The notes beneath the pieces are model-generated. The model made no database searches and was not told where the DNA came from. It was given only the letters and a program-made list of their open reading frames with translations. A program made the translations under genes and the position numbers. A DNA stretch of 42,017 nt. It comes from LGRD01 sp031415135 (GTDB lineage Bacteria > Pseudomonadota > Gammaproteobacteria > Burkholderiales > Burkholderiaceae_C). The stretch spans positions 1 to 42,017 of the forward strand of contig JANORB010000128.1 of NCBI GenBank assembly GCA_031415135.1. Reading direction: 5' to 3'. Shown in pieces: positions 32,683 through 40,889 of this stretch (its first letter is position 1; every line of letters starts with the position of its first letter).

Positions 32683-32901
32683 TCAATGCAGGTCCTGCGC
32701 CAGCACCGCCGGGTAGGCGTACTCGCGCCCGACCACGGCGCGTGCGAAAAGGTAGTTCTGGCGCGCCCGGTCGCTGAGCCCGTCCAGATGCACATGCCCG
32801 TGGGCGTCGCACGGAAAGGCCAGCGCGCGGCCCTCGTGGTGGAGTGACTGGAAGCGAATCTGGTGGCTGCTGCCCGACACGGGCTGGGTCGTGGTGTTCA
32901 T
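32683..32901 (-). CDS. Small conserved hypothetical protein (72 aa)
   Basis: Seventy-two residues starting MNTTTQPVSGSSHQIRFQSL. The core 'SLHHEGRALAFPCDAHGHV' and 'LSDRARQNYLFARAVVGREY' with a closing AYPAVLAQDLH looks like a small beta-alpha protein conserved in Burkholderiales (from memory). No Cys cluster, signal peptide or membrane segment. aggggc lies upstream of the start at 32901. It stands between the Fe-alcohol dehydrogenase and the zinc alcohol dehydrogenase; no functional link is visible. Confidence 0.65.
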   Translation of the reverse strand: MNTTTQPVSGSSHQIRFQSLHHEGRALAFPCDAHGHVHLDGLSDRARQNYLFARAVVGREYAYPAVLAQDLH

Positions 32902-33006
32902 GCTGGTGCCCCTGAGGTTGGATGGATCGGCAGGTTTGAGTTGCCGCCCGCCCGCGCCGGGTTCAAAGTCAGCGATGCAGCACCGGAATCGACGTTCGAA
33001 GGCTGC

Positions 33007-34098
33007 TCAGGGCAGCAGCACCGCGCGGCCGCGGATGCGGCCCTGGCGCAGGTCGGCCAGTGTGGCCCGCACCTGGTCGAGCGTGCGGGTTTCGATCGGC
33101 AGCGGTGCGATCACGCCGCTGCGCGCCAGCGCCATCAACTGCGCCATCTCGTCGAGCGAGCCCACGTACGAGCCCGCCACACTGACGCCGCGCAGCGGCA
33201 GCGTGGGCAGCGCCAGCGACAGCGCACCGCCGAACAGCCCCACGACGATCAGCCGGCCGCCCTTGCGCAGGGTCGACAAGCCCAGCTCGGCGGTGGCCGG
33301 CATGCCGACGAAGTCGACCGCCGCGGCGAAACCACCGTCGGTCTGGCGCAGCAGGCGGCGGCGCAACTCCTGGGTTTGGGGGTCTTGCGGGTCGACGGCC
33401 TCGCTGGCGCCGGCGGCCAGCGCCGCCTCGCGTTTGGCGGGGTCGATGTCGGCCACGACCGGGCCCACGCCGAACATCGCGCAGGCAATCGAGATCGCCG
33501 CCTGGCCGACACCGCCGGCACCGATGATCAACAGCGGCTGGTCGTGCGTGATGGGCGCGGCCTTGCGCAGTGCGCTGTACGCGGTGAGGCCCGAACAGGC
33601 CAGCGTTGCGGCAAAGGCGCGCGGCAGCGTGCCGTGCTCGAACAGGTAGCGCGGGTGCGGCACCAGCACGTGGTCGCTGAAGCCGCCGTGCCGGCTGACA
33701 CCGAGCGCGCGCGGCCGGTCGCAGTGCTGTTCGACCCCGCGCCGGCACGACGGGCAGGCGCCGCAGCCGATCCACGGGTAGGCCACACGCGGCTGGCCGA
33801 GCGGCGCGCCCTCGGCCAGCGGGCCGGCGGCCACCACGTCACCGGCGATTTCATGCCCCAGCGTCAGCGGCAAGGGCATGCCCTTGGCCAGGTCCAGGCG
33901 CTGGCCCTGGCCGAGATCGAAAAAGCCATCGACCAGATGCAGGTCGCTGTGGCACACACCGCAGGCGCGCACGCGCAGCAGCACCTCGGTGCCACTGGGC
34001 TGGGGCAGCGGCTCGGTCGCGGCTTCGAGCGGCGCGCCGGCGCGGGTGAGGCGCCAGCTGTGTTGCAGCGGGGTACCGGACGAGTCGGGCGGGTTCAT
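33007..34098 (-). CDS. Zinc-dependent medium-chain alcohol dehydrogenase
   Basis: This 363-residue MDR protein has the catalytic zinc site in RACGVCHSDLHLVDGF and GHEIAGDVV. The structural zinc lobe is GCGACPSCRRGVEQHC and the nucleotide loop is IIGAGGVGQAAIS. 'ALRKAAPITHDQPLLI' and 'VGLFGGALSLALPTL' also fit. It should oxidise an alcohol with NAD+. ATG 34098 overlaps the stop of the upstream MmgE/PrpD gene (ATGA), which makes it the last gene of the nine-gene operon. The longer frame beginning 34914 is a shadow. Confidence 0.92.
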   Translation of the reverse strand: MNPPDSSGTPLQHSWRLTRAGAPLEAATEPLPQPSGTEVLLRVRACGVCHSDLHLVDGFFDLGQGQRLDLAKGMPLPLTLGHEIAGDVVAAGPLAEGAPLGQPRVAYPWIGCGACPSCRRGVEQHCDRPRALGVSRHGGFSDHVLVPHPRYLFEHGTLPRAFAATLACSGLTAYSALRKAAPITHDQPLLIIGAGGVGQAAISIACAMFGVGPVVADIDPAKREAALAAGASEAVDPQDPQTQELRRRLLRQTDGGFAAAVDFVGMPATAELGLSTLRKGGRLIVVGLFGGALSLALPTLPLRGVSVAGSYVGSLDEMAQLMALARSGVIAPLPIETRTLDQVRATLADLRQGRIRGRAVLLP

Positions 34099-35489
34099 CG
34101 CGGCGTGGTCCTCAGGCGGTTGGGGTGATCCATGCGGGGCAGCAAGCGTCCCACCGTGTCCAGCGCGGCCAGGTTCCAGATCTGCGCAAAGGCGCCGGTC
34201 ATTTCGGCCTCGGTGGCGGCGCCGCCGTACTGCGCCAGGCGCAGCGCCTTGGCCTGGATCTCGGCCCGGCTCAGCGTGTTGCCGGGGTCGCCCTTGGGCT
34301 CGTCGACACGGCCGTGCCACTCGCGGCCATCGGTGCTGTGCACGGTCACCTTGCCGATCCAGCGCCGCGGGTAGGCGGCATCCACGCCGGCGTCGAACAC
34401 CATGGCCACCTTGGCGCTGAAGGCTTGCACGCGCGGGTCGCGGAAGCTGGCATCGAACTCCGTCACACCGGCCGCGCCGAACACGGCAATCAGCCCCAGC
34501 ACCGTGCCCATCGAGAACTTGGCCTGGTGCACGGTCTGCGGGTCGACCACGGCGCCGAGCACGTCGATGGCGCCCTGGTGCACATGGGCGATGACGCGGG
34601 CGATCTGTTCGGCCCCCAGGTTTTCGGCCCGCATCAGCGCGAGCAAGGCATCGGCTGCCGGGTGCGTGTGGCGGCACGACGCGTGAAACTTGAACGAGGT
34701 CTCCGCCAATGCCCAGCGCTGGCCCAGCCGGTCGGTCAGGCGCGCCGGGTCGGCGTCGCTCGACATGCCGGCGGCCATGCCTTGCGCGCCTTCGAGAATT
34801 CGCTGCGCGCCGGTGAAGCCGTCGCGCGCCAGCCAGGCGGCCATCAGCCCGTCGGAGGCGGCCTTGGCGGTGTGCAGTTGTTTGGAGTCGGCCGCATCGC
34901 GCAAGAACTCCCACAGCCCCGCCGCCTGGGTGCCGGCCGAACCGAAGGCATGCAGCATTTGCCCGGGCGTGAGTTGCAGCATTCGGCCGGCCGCCGCGGC
35001 GGCGGCCAGCGTGCCGGCGGTGCCGGTGGTGTGAAACGTCTTGTAGTGCGAGCGGCCCAGAAACTCGCCGACCCGAATGCCGACCTCGTAGCCGGCCACC
35101 GCCGCGGCCAGCAACTCGCGGCCGGACGCTCCGATGGCCTGCGCCAGCGCCAGCACCGGCGGGAACACCACCGCGCCAGGGTGGAACACCGAGCCGTTGT
35201 GCACGTCGTCCTGTTCGGCAACGTGCGACGCGGCGGCGTTGACCATCGCCGCGAACATCGGCGTGGACCCGATGCGCGAGGTCAGCACTTCGCTCGCACC
35301 GTCGGGCGGTCCCATGGCCTGCGCGAAGCGCGCTACTGTTTCGACCGGCCGCGCGCCTTTGCCCGCCAGGGCCGAGCCGAACCAGTCGAGCAGCAAGTCT
35401 TCGGCGCGGCGCTGCACCGGCGCCGGAATGTCATCGAATCGCAGTTGCGAAGCGAAGCTGGCGAGGGTGCGGCTGGGGTGGTCGGTCAT
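34095..35489 (-). CDS. MmgE/PrpD-family protein
   Basis: This 464-residue protein shows the MmgE/PrpD helical and lid domains. It begins SRTLASFASQLRFDDIPAPV followed by 'RAEDLLLDWFGSALAG'. The segments 'AASHVAEQDDVHNGSVFHPG', AVAGYEVGIRVGEFLG, 'FHTTGTAGTLAAAAAAG' and 'FKFHASCRHTHPAADAL' are typical. Members dehydrate 2-methylcitrate or aconitate-like acids; the substrate here is open. It sits between the FAD oxidoreductase (13 bases upstream) and the zinc alcohol dehydrogenase (4-nt overlap). Confidence 0.9.
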   Translation of the reverse strand: MTDHPSRTLASFASQLRFDDIPAPVQRRAEDLLLDWFGSALAGKGARPVETVARFAQAMGPPDGASEVLTSRIGSTPMFAAMVNAAASHVAEQDDVHNGSVFHPGAVVFPPVLALAQAIGASGRELLAAAVAGYEVGIRVGEFLGRSHYKTFHTTGTAGTLAAAAAAGRMLQLTPGQMLHAFGSAGTQAAGLWEFLRDAADSKQLHTAKAASDGLMAAWLARDGFTGAQRILEGAQGMAAGMSSDADPARLTDRLGQRWALAETSFKFHASCRHTHPAADALLALMRAENLGAEQIARVIAHVHQGAIDVLGAVVDPQTVHQAKFSMGTVLGLIAVFGAAGVTEFDASFRDPRVQAFSAKVAMVFDAGVDAAYPRRWIGKVTVHSTDGREWHGRVDEPKGDPGNTLSRAEIQAKALRLAQYGGAATEAEMTGAFAQIWNLAALDTVGRLLPRMDHPNRLRTTPR

Positions 35490-35502
35490 GGCGAATTCGA
35501 GT

Positions 35503-36606
35503 CTACGCGACCCATGCCGCCACCTCGTCGGCCAGCGCCAGCGCGGCGGTCAGCCCGGGCGACTCGATGCCGAACAGCTGCACCAGGCCGGGCCGGCCGT
35601 GGCCGGCCGGGGTGTCGATCTCGAAGTCGCGCGCGGGCTCGCCGGGGCCGGACAGCTTGGGGCGGATGCCGGAATAGTCGGGCACCAGCGTGTTATCCGG
35701 CAGGCCGGGCCAGTAGCGCCGCACCGCGTCATAGAAAACATCGCCGCGGCGCGGGTCGACGTGATGGTCGATTGCGTCGACCCACTCCACATCGGGGCCG
35801 AACCGGCCCTGGCCTTGCAGGTCCAGCGTCAGGTGCACGCCCAGGCCACCGGGCGCCGGCACCGGGTAGATCAGGCGCTGGAACGGCACCCTGCCCCGCA
35901 GCTTGAAGTAGTTGCCCTTGGCCCGGTGCAGCGCCGGGATGCGCGCGGGCGCGCCGCCTTGGATGCGCGCCGCAACCGCCTGCGCCTGCAACCCGGCGGC
36001 GTTGACGAGCCAGTCGGCCTGCAACTCGGTGGGCTCAGGCCCGCCGGTGCGCACCCGCCAGCCGCCGGCCAGCGGCTCGGCCGACTCGAACGGCGTGCGG
36101 AACACGATGGCCGCGCCCGCCGCTTGCGCATCGCCCAACAGGCTCAGCATCAGCGCGTGCGAGTCGATCACACCCGACTCGGCCGAGAACAGCGCCGCGC
36201 TGCAGCGCAGTTCGGGCTCCATGGCCCTGGCCTGCGCAGCGGTCAACCATTGCAGGCCCTCGACACCATTGGCGCGGGCCCTGAGCATCAGGCTTTCGAG
36301 TTGCGCGTCTTCAGCGCCGCCGTTGGCCACCACCAGCTTGCCGAGCCGGCGGTGCGCGATTCCGCGTTGTGCGGCGTACGCCACCAGCTGCCGCCGGCCG
36401 CGCACGCAAGCGACGGTCTTGCGCCAGCCCGGCGGGCTGTACAGGCCGGCGTGAATGACCTCGCTGTGGCGTGCGCTCACGCCTTGCCCGAACGCCGGCT
36501 CGGCTTCCAGCAACACAGTCTCCACAGCGCGCTGGGCCACCGCGCGTGCGATCGCCAGCCCGATCACACCGGCGCCGATCACCACGCACCCGATCCGGTC
36601 AGTCAC
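35503..36606 (-). CDS. FAD-dependent oxidoreductase, LhgO-like (L-2-hydroxyglutarate oxidase family)
   Basis: This 367-residue DAO-fold enzyme has the FAD loop CVVIGAGVIGLAIARAVAQR at the N-terminus and the LhgO-type stretch 'SARHSEVIHAGLYSPPGWRK'. 'WLVNAAGLQAQAVAARI' near the middle and 'GIESPGLTAALALADEVA' near the end complete the fold. It probably oxidises a 2-hydroxy acid. The GTG start at 36606 overlaps the soxA stop by 4 nt (GTGA). A longer in-frame extension to 37560 runs antisense-like through soxA and is rejected. Its place inside a sox operon is unusual. Confidence 0.88.
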   Translation of the reverse strand: MTDRIGCVVIGAGVIGLAIARAVAQRAVETVLLEAEPAFGQGVSARHSEVIHAGLYSPPGWRKTVACVRGRRQLVAYAAQRGIAHRRLGKLVVANGGAEDAQLESLMLRARANGVEGLQWLTAAQARAMEPELRCSAALFSAESGVIDSHALMLSLLGDAQAAGAAIVFRTPFESAEPLAGGWRVRTGGPEPTELQADWLVNAAGLQAQAVAARIQGGAPARIPALHRAKGNYFKLRGRVPFQRLIYPVPAPGGLGVHLTLDLQGQGRFGPDVEWVDAIDHHVDPRRGDVFYDAVRRYWPGLPDNTLVPDYSGIRPKLSGPGEPARDFEIDTPAGHGRPGLVQLFGIESPGLTAALALADEVAAWVA

Positions 36607-37388
36607 GGCCGCACCGCCGGTGTCTCGACCGGCATGCCACGGTCGCGCCAGGCCAGGTACAGCTCCAGCTCGACGAGTGCCTGCGCGCCTGGGGCGTGCG
36701 GCTCGGCGCGCACGCCGGCCATGCAATTGCGCAGGCGCCGCTGCAGCGAGCCCAGGCCCTGCCATTCGAGCCGGTAGACCGGGTAGCCGTTGGCATGCGC
36801 CTGCGGGATCACGCTGCTGCCCAGGCGCTGCCCGGCGCGCTCGTCGTGGCAATGCGCGCACGACAGGTCGAGCTGGCCGATGCGCTGCCGATAGAGCGCC
36901 TGCCCGCGCTCGCGAAACGGCAGCAGCCGCGGCTCGGCTGGCGGCGCCATCGGCTGGCCGCGCGACTGGTGCGCGATGAACGACTCCAGCGCCAGCAGCT
37001 CCTGGCTTTCGGGCGCCAGCGGCGCGGCCTGCTGATGCCGTTCGCGGCACGCGTTGATGCGCTGCGCCAGATTGAGCGGGCCGCTGGTGCGCGCGTCGAA
37101 AGCCGGGTGGCGCGCCGCCACGCCGCGCATTGCGCTCGCCGCGTCCGCGTGACAGCCGGCGCACGATTGGCCCGCGGCGCCGGCTGCGCGGTCCCACAGC
37201 GCGGCGCCGTCCTGGACCCACAACAGGCCGGGGTTTTGCGCGTCGTCGCGCTGCATCGCCTGGGTCTGCGGGCTCATGTCGTCGAAGCCCGAACGGCGCG
37301 CATCGGCGCCCGGCTGCGCCGGCGCTGCGCAATGCACCAGCCCCACGGCCAGGCCGATCGCCATGCGCCGGGCTTGCGAGCCGTTCAT
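36603..37388 (-). CDS. soxA: SoxA, diheme c-type cytochrome of thiosulfate oxidation
   Basis: This 261-residue protein has two CXXCH heme sites: CAGCH at 76-80 and CAHCH at 177-181. It also has the Cys222 (RNCMAGVRAEP) that in SoxA is the active-site cysteine ligand. 'WVQDGAALWDRAA', 'SGPLNLAQRINACRERHQQ' and the tail 'LVELELYLAWRDRGMPVETP' are typical. A signal peptide is at residues 1-25. ATG 37388 overlaps the soxZ stop by 4 nt. With SoxX it should join sulfur compounds to the SoxY carrier cysteine and pass electrons to cytochrome c. Confidence 0.93.
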   Translation of the reverse strand: MNGSQARRMAIGLAVGLVHCAAPAQPGADARRSGFDDMSPQTQAMQRDDAQNPGLLWVQDGAALWDRAAGAAGQSCAGCHADAASAMRGVAARHPAFDARTSGPLNLAQRINACRERHQQAAPLAPESQELLALESFIAHQSRGQPMAPPAEPRLLPFRERGQALYRQRIGQLDLSCAHCHDERAGQRLGSSVIPQAHANGYPVYRLEWQGLGSLQRRLRNCMAGVRAEPHAPGAQALVELELYLAWRDRGMPVETPAVRP

Positions 37389-37705
37389 GTGACGCTGATC
37401 GACACGCTCTCGGTCTGCGCAAAGCCGTTGTCGCCTTCCCAACTGAAGCGCAAGGTGCCGCTGGTGGTGGCCAGCGTCGTGAACGCGAAATAGGGGTTGG
37501 CGGCGACCGCAGCATGCAGATCGGCGCTGAACACCGGCTCGTCGTTGTAGCGGCAGACAAAGCGGCGGATCAGGTTGCGCGGCAGCACCTGGCCTTGCGC
37601 GCCGGGGCGAAAGCCGGTTTCCATCGGGTGCGCGATCAGGCAGCGAAGCTCGATGACATCGCCGCGCCGGGCGCTGCTGGGGACGGTGATCAAGGTGCGG
37701 GCCAT
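37385..37705 (-). CDS. soxZ: SoxZ, sulfur carrier complex subunit
   Basis: This 106-residue protein starts MARTLITVPSSARRGDVIEL. The SoxZ fold signature 'LRCLIAHPMETGFRPG' followed by 'LPRNLIRRFVCRYNDEPVFS' and 'NPYFAFTTLATTSGTLRFSW' is present and of normal length. It has no signal peptide and is expected to be co-exported with SoxY. The gene starts 7 bases after the soxY stop. ATG at 37705 is chosen over the longer frame from 37774, which lies inside soxY. Confidence 0.93.
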   Translation of the reverse strand: MARTLITVPSSARRGDVIELRCLIAHPMETGFRPGAQGQVLPRNLIRRFVCRYNDEPVFSADLHAAVAANPYFAFTTLATTSGTLRFSWEGDNGFAQTESVSISVT

Positions 37706-37712
37706 GGCGCCG

Positions 37713-38177
37713 CTACTCAATGCACGCCGCCAGCGTGACCACCACATCCACGCTGTGCGACCAGCAGGTGCCATCGCTCAGCCGCGCCACCGCCACCAGT
37801 TGCTGCGACGTGGCCAGGCGGATCCGCGTGGACACGGCGGCCCGCCCGGCGCGCGGGCCGAGCTGGAACTCCACCACCTCGCGCTGCGGGTTGCGCTCGT
37901 TGAACACGGCGATGCCGGTGACGTGATCGGCCGCGGTCATCGGGTTGTCCACCGTCACGCTGATCGGCACCGTGTTGCCGTTCTCGACCAGCGGCGCCAC
38001 GTCGAGCCTGACCTTGCCGGCGCGCACCGGGGCGTCGCCGGCATAGGCGCGGATCGCCGCCCGCAGGTCTGGCGCCTGGGCAAGCGCTGGCCGCACCCAG
38101 GCGATCGCGCCAGCGGCCAGGCCGAGCGCGAGCAGGTCGCGGCGCTGCACGGTTTTCAGAGGGCGTTGCTGGCTCAT
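37713..38177 (-). CDS. soxY: SoxY, sulfur carrier protein with altered C-terminal motif
   Basis: This 154-residue protein carries a Tat signal (QRRDLLALGLAAGAIAWVRP, cleaving near ALA). The SoxY body follows with KVRLDVAPLVENGNTVPISV and 'HVTGIAVFNERNPQREVVEF'. Its C-terminus reads TLAACIE. In characterised SoxY proteins this arm ends in GGCGG, and the Cys covalently holds the sulfur intermediate. The Cys (152) remains third from the end, but all four flanking glycines are replaced. The gene starts 8 bases after the soxX stop. Confidence 0.9.
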   Translation of the reverse strand: MSQQRPLKTVQRRDLLALGLAAGAIAWVRPALAQAPDLRAAIRAYAGDAPVRAGKVRLDVAPLVENGNTVPISVTVDNPMTAADHVTGIAVFNERNPQREVVEFQLGPRAGRAAVSTRIRLATSQQLVAVARLSDGTCWSHSVDVVVTLAACIE

Positions 38178-38184
38178 CGCGGGG

Positions 38185-38670
38185 TCACTCCTTCAGCGTA
38201 CTCAAAAACGCCACCACGTCTTCCACCTGCTGCGCCGCCAACAAGGGCCGGCCCGCCCAGGCGGCGCCGACGCGCTGCAGGCCACCGGTGCGGTGGTACG
38301 CGGGCATGATGCTCTGCGGGTTCAGCCGGCGCGCATCGGCCAGCCGCAAGCGCAGTTGCCCGGGCGACCAGCGCGCGCCGGCGCCGGCCAGGTCGGGCGC
38401 GAGCTTGCCCTGGAAGCGCTCTTCGGGGAACGGGCCGGTGTGGCACAGCAGGCACAGGCCGCTTTGCCGGCTGGCGACGATGGCGCGGCCGCGCACGGGG
38501 TCACCCGGGGTGCGGGTCAGCGACTCGGGAATCGCATCACCGACGATCAGTAGATCGGCCACCGCCGTGGTGTCGGCGCTCGCCACGGCAACGCTCGCCC
38601 CCGCAAGCAGCAGGGCCAGCATGGCCACGACGCCGCGCGCGCTCGGCACCCTGTTGACGCTGCCTCGCAT
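38185..38670 (-). CDS. soxX: SoxX, monoheme c-type cytochrome
   Basis: This 161-residue protein has a signal peptide in VVAMLALLLAGASVAVASA. The heme site is CLLCH (73-77), and the sixth ligand Met122 is in SIMPAYHRTGG. 'RGRAIVASRQSGLCLLCHTG' and 'DVVAFLSTLKE' are typical of SoxX. It pairs with SoxA as the SoxXA cytochrome. The start at 38670 shares one base with the stop of the molybdenum subunit (TGATG), so the sox genes are part of the same message as the molybdenum hydroxylase. Confidence 0.9.
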   Translation of the reverse strand: MRGSVNRVPSARGVVAMLALLLAGASVAVASADTTAVADLLIVGDAIPESLTRTPGDPVRGRAIVASRQSGLCLLCHTGPFPEERFQGKLAPDLAGAGARWSPGQLRLRLADARRLNPQSIMPAYHRTGGLQRVGAAWAGRPLLAAQQVEDVVAFLSTLKE

Positions 38671-40889
38671 CAGGCCTTCTTCAAGCTGTGGTTCTTCAAC
38701 GGCAGGTCGCGGATGCGCTTGCCGGTGGCGGCGAAGATCGCGTTCAGCACCGCCGGTGCCGCCACCGCGATGGTGGGTTCGCCGACACCGCCCCAGAAGC
38801 CGCCCGAGGGCATCACGACAGTCTCGACCGGGGGCATGTCGCTCATCCGCAGCGCCGGATAGGTGTTGAAGTTTTCCTGCTCGATGCGCCCGCCCTTCAC
38901 GGTGCACTCGCCGTACAGCGCGGCCGACAGCCCGTAGGCGAACGAGCCTTCGACCTGGGCTTCGATCTGCTGCGGGTTGACGGCGTGGCCGCAGTCGGTG
39001 GCGGCCACGATGCGGTGCACCTTGAGCTTGCCGTCGTCACTGACCGAGACCTCGGCGCAGGCCGCGACATAACTGCCGAAACCCATGGTCTGCGCGAGGC
39101 CGCGGAACACGCCCCTGGGCGCCGGTGTGCCCCAGCCGGCGCGCTCGGCGGCGGCGTTCAGCACCGCCAGGTGCCTGGGGTGGCCGGCCATCAGCTTGCG
39201 GCGCAAGGCCAGCGGGTCCTGGCCGCTGGCGTGCGCGATCTCGTCGATGAAACATTCGAGGTAGATCGTGTTCTGGTTCAGGTTCACGCCGCGCCAGAAG
39301 CCGGGTGGCACATGCGGGTTGCGCATGGCGTGGTCGATCAGCAGGTTCGGCACGCTGTAGCCGATCGACGATTCGGGGCCGGGCGGATTCAGGCCCTGAA
39401 ACACCACCGGGTCCTTGCCGTCCTTGATGTTCTGCGGCGCCACGCTGGCCAGGATCGACTGCCCCGAGATGCGCATGTGCAGCGCGGTGAGCTTGCCTTG
39501 CGCGTCCAGCCCGGCGCGCAGCTTGCACTGCGTGATCGGGTGGTAGCGGCCGTGCAGCATGTCTTCTTCACGCGTCCAGATCAGCTTGATCGGTGTTCCC
39601 GGCATGTCCTTGGCAAGGGCCACGGCCTGGCGCACGTAGTCGGTCATGCCGCGCCGGCCGAAGCCTCCGCCCAGTAGCTGTTTGTAGACCTCGCATTTGG
39701 CCGGTGGCAGGCCGGACGCTTCGGCCGCGGCGGCCAGCGCGGCCTCACCGTTCTGAGTTGGAGCCCAGACTTCGCAGCGCTCGGGTGCCCCGCTCGCCGA
39801 CAGCGTGATCTTCGCGGTGGCGTTCATCGTCTCCATCGTCGCGTGGTTCTGGTACGGGTAGGAGTACACCGCCTCGACCGTGCGCGCCGCCGCCGCGATC
39901 GCCGCTTTTGCGTCGCCATTCGAATTGCCCACCACCGCTTCGGGCGCATCGAGACCGGCCTGGAGGATCGCGCCAATGCCGGCGCTGTTGACCCGCGCAT
40001 TCGGGCCTTCGTCCCATTCGATTGGCAGCGCATCGAGCGCGCTCTGAGCGCGCCACCAGGTGTCGGCGATCACGGCCACCGCGCTGTCGCCGACCCGCAG
40101 CACTTTTTTGACGCCCGGGCGGCGCAAGGTGGCTGCGGCATCGAAGCGCTTGAGCTTGCCGCCGAACACCGGGCAGTCCTTGATCGCGGCGTTCAGCATC
40201 CCCGGCAGTTTCAGGTCGCTGGCGTAGACCTGTGCGCCGGTCAGCTTGTCGAGCGTGTCCAGACGGGCCAGGCGCTTGCCGGCAATCTTCCAGTCCTTCG
40301 GGTCCTTCAGCACCACCGCTTTCGGCGGCGTGAGTCGGGCCGCCGCTGCGCAGACCTTGCCGTAGCTCGTGCTGCGGCCCGAGGGCGTGTGCGTGACCAC
40401 GCTGCCGGCGGCGCGGCACTCGGCGGCGGGCACCTTCCATTCATCGGCCGCCGCCTGCACGAGCATCGTGCGGGCGATCGCGCCGCCCTTGCGCACGTCG
40501 TCGTGCGACTCGCGGATGCCGCGGCTGCCGCCGGTCGAGAAGTTGCCCCACACGCGGTCGCGCGCGAGGTTCTGGCCGGGGGTGGGGTATTCGGTCCGGA
40601 CGCGGGCCCAGTTGCAGTCGAGTTCTTCGGCCACCAGTTGCGCCAGGCCGGTGAGCGAGCCCTGGCCCATCTCGGAGCGCGCGATGCGGATGATCACGCT
40701 GTCGTCGGGCTGCACCACCACCCAGGCGTTGATCTCGGGCGCGGCGGCACCGGTGGCCTGCGCGGCGGCCTGGCCGCCGAACGGAATGTGGAACGCCACC
40801 ACCAAACCGGCCGCGGCCGAATCGCCGAGGAAGCGGCGGCGCGAGATGGCGCCCGCCGTGCTGTCTTCATGCGCGGGGGAGTGGCTCAT
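38670..40889 (-). CDS. Molybdopterin-binding hydroxylase subunit (IorB/aldehyde oxidase type, Tat-exported)
   Basis: This 739-residue protein begins with a Tat signal (ISRRRFLGDSAAAGLVVAF). The xanthine-oxidase-family motifs are EMGQGSLTGLAQLVAEELDC, 'FSTGGSRGIRESHDDVRKGG', 'QLLGGGFGRRGMTDYVRQAV' and GGFWGGVGEPTIAVAAPAVL with the catalytic Glu near 704. The two-domain IorB type lacks the FAD subunit and passes electrons to a c-type cytochrome. No FAD-subunit gene is present. The stop/start junctions on both sides overlap, tying it to the 2Fe-2S subunit and soxX. The substrate (N-heterocycle, aldehyde or other) is unknown. Confidence 0.9.
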   Translation of the reverse strand: MSHSPAHEDSTAGAISRRRFLGDSAAAGLVVAFHIPFGGQAAAQATGAAAPEINAWVVVQPDDSVIIRIARSEMGQGSLTGLAQLVAEELDCNWARVRTEYPTPGQNLARDRVWGNFSTGGSRGIRESHDDVRKGGAIARTMLVQAAADEWKVPAAECRAAGSVVTHTPSGRSTSYGKVCAAAARLTPPKAVVLKDPKDWKIAGKRLARLDTLDKLTGAQVYASDLKLPGMLNAAIKDCPVFGGKLKRFDAAATLRRPGVKKVLRVGDSAVAVIADTWWRAQSALDALPIEWDEGPNARVNSAGIGAILQAGLDAPEAVVGNSNGDAKAAIAAAARTVEAVYSYPYQNHATMETMNATAKITLSASGAPERCEVWAPTQNGEAALAAAAEASGLPPAKCEVYKQLLGGGFGRRGMTDYVRQAVALAKDMPGTPIKLIWTREEDMLHGRYHPITQCKLRAGLDAQGKLTALHMRISGQSILASVAPQNIKDGKDPVVFQGLNPPGPESSIGYSVPNLLIDHAMRNPHVPPGFWRGVNLNQNTIYLECFIDEIAHASGQDPLALRRKLMAGHPRHLAVLNAAAERAGWGTPAPRGVFRGLAQTMGFGSYVAACAEVSVSDDGKLKVHRIVAATDCGHAVNPQQIEAQVEGSFAYGLSAALYGECTVKGGRIEQENFNTYPALRMSDMPPVETVVMPSGGFWGGVGEPTIAVAAPAVLNAIFAATGKRIRDLPLKNHSLKKA

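Noticed and set aside
36603..38670. A standard thiosulfate-oxidising Sox cluster
   Set aside because: Only soxXYZA are present, with an altered SoxY arm; soxB and soxCD are absent from the window, so full sulfate formation cannot be claimed.
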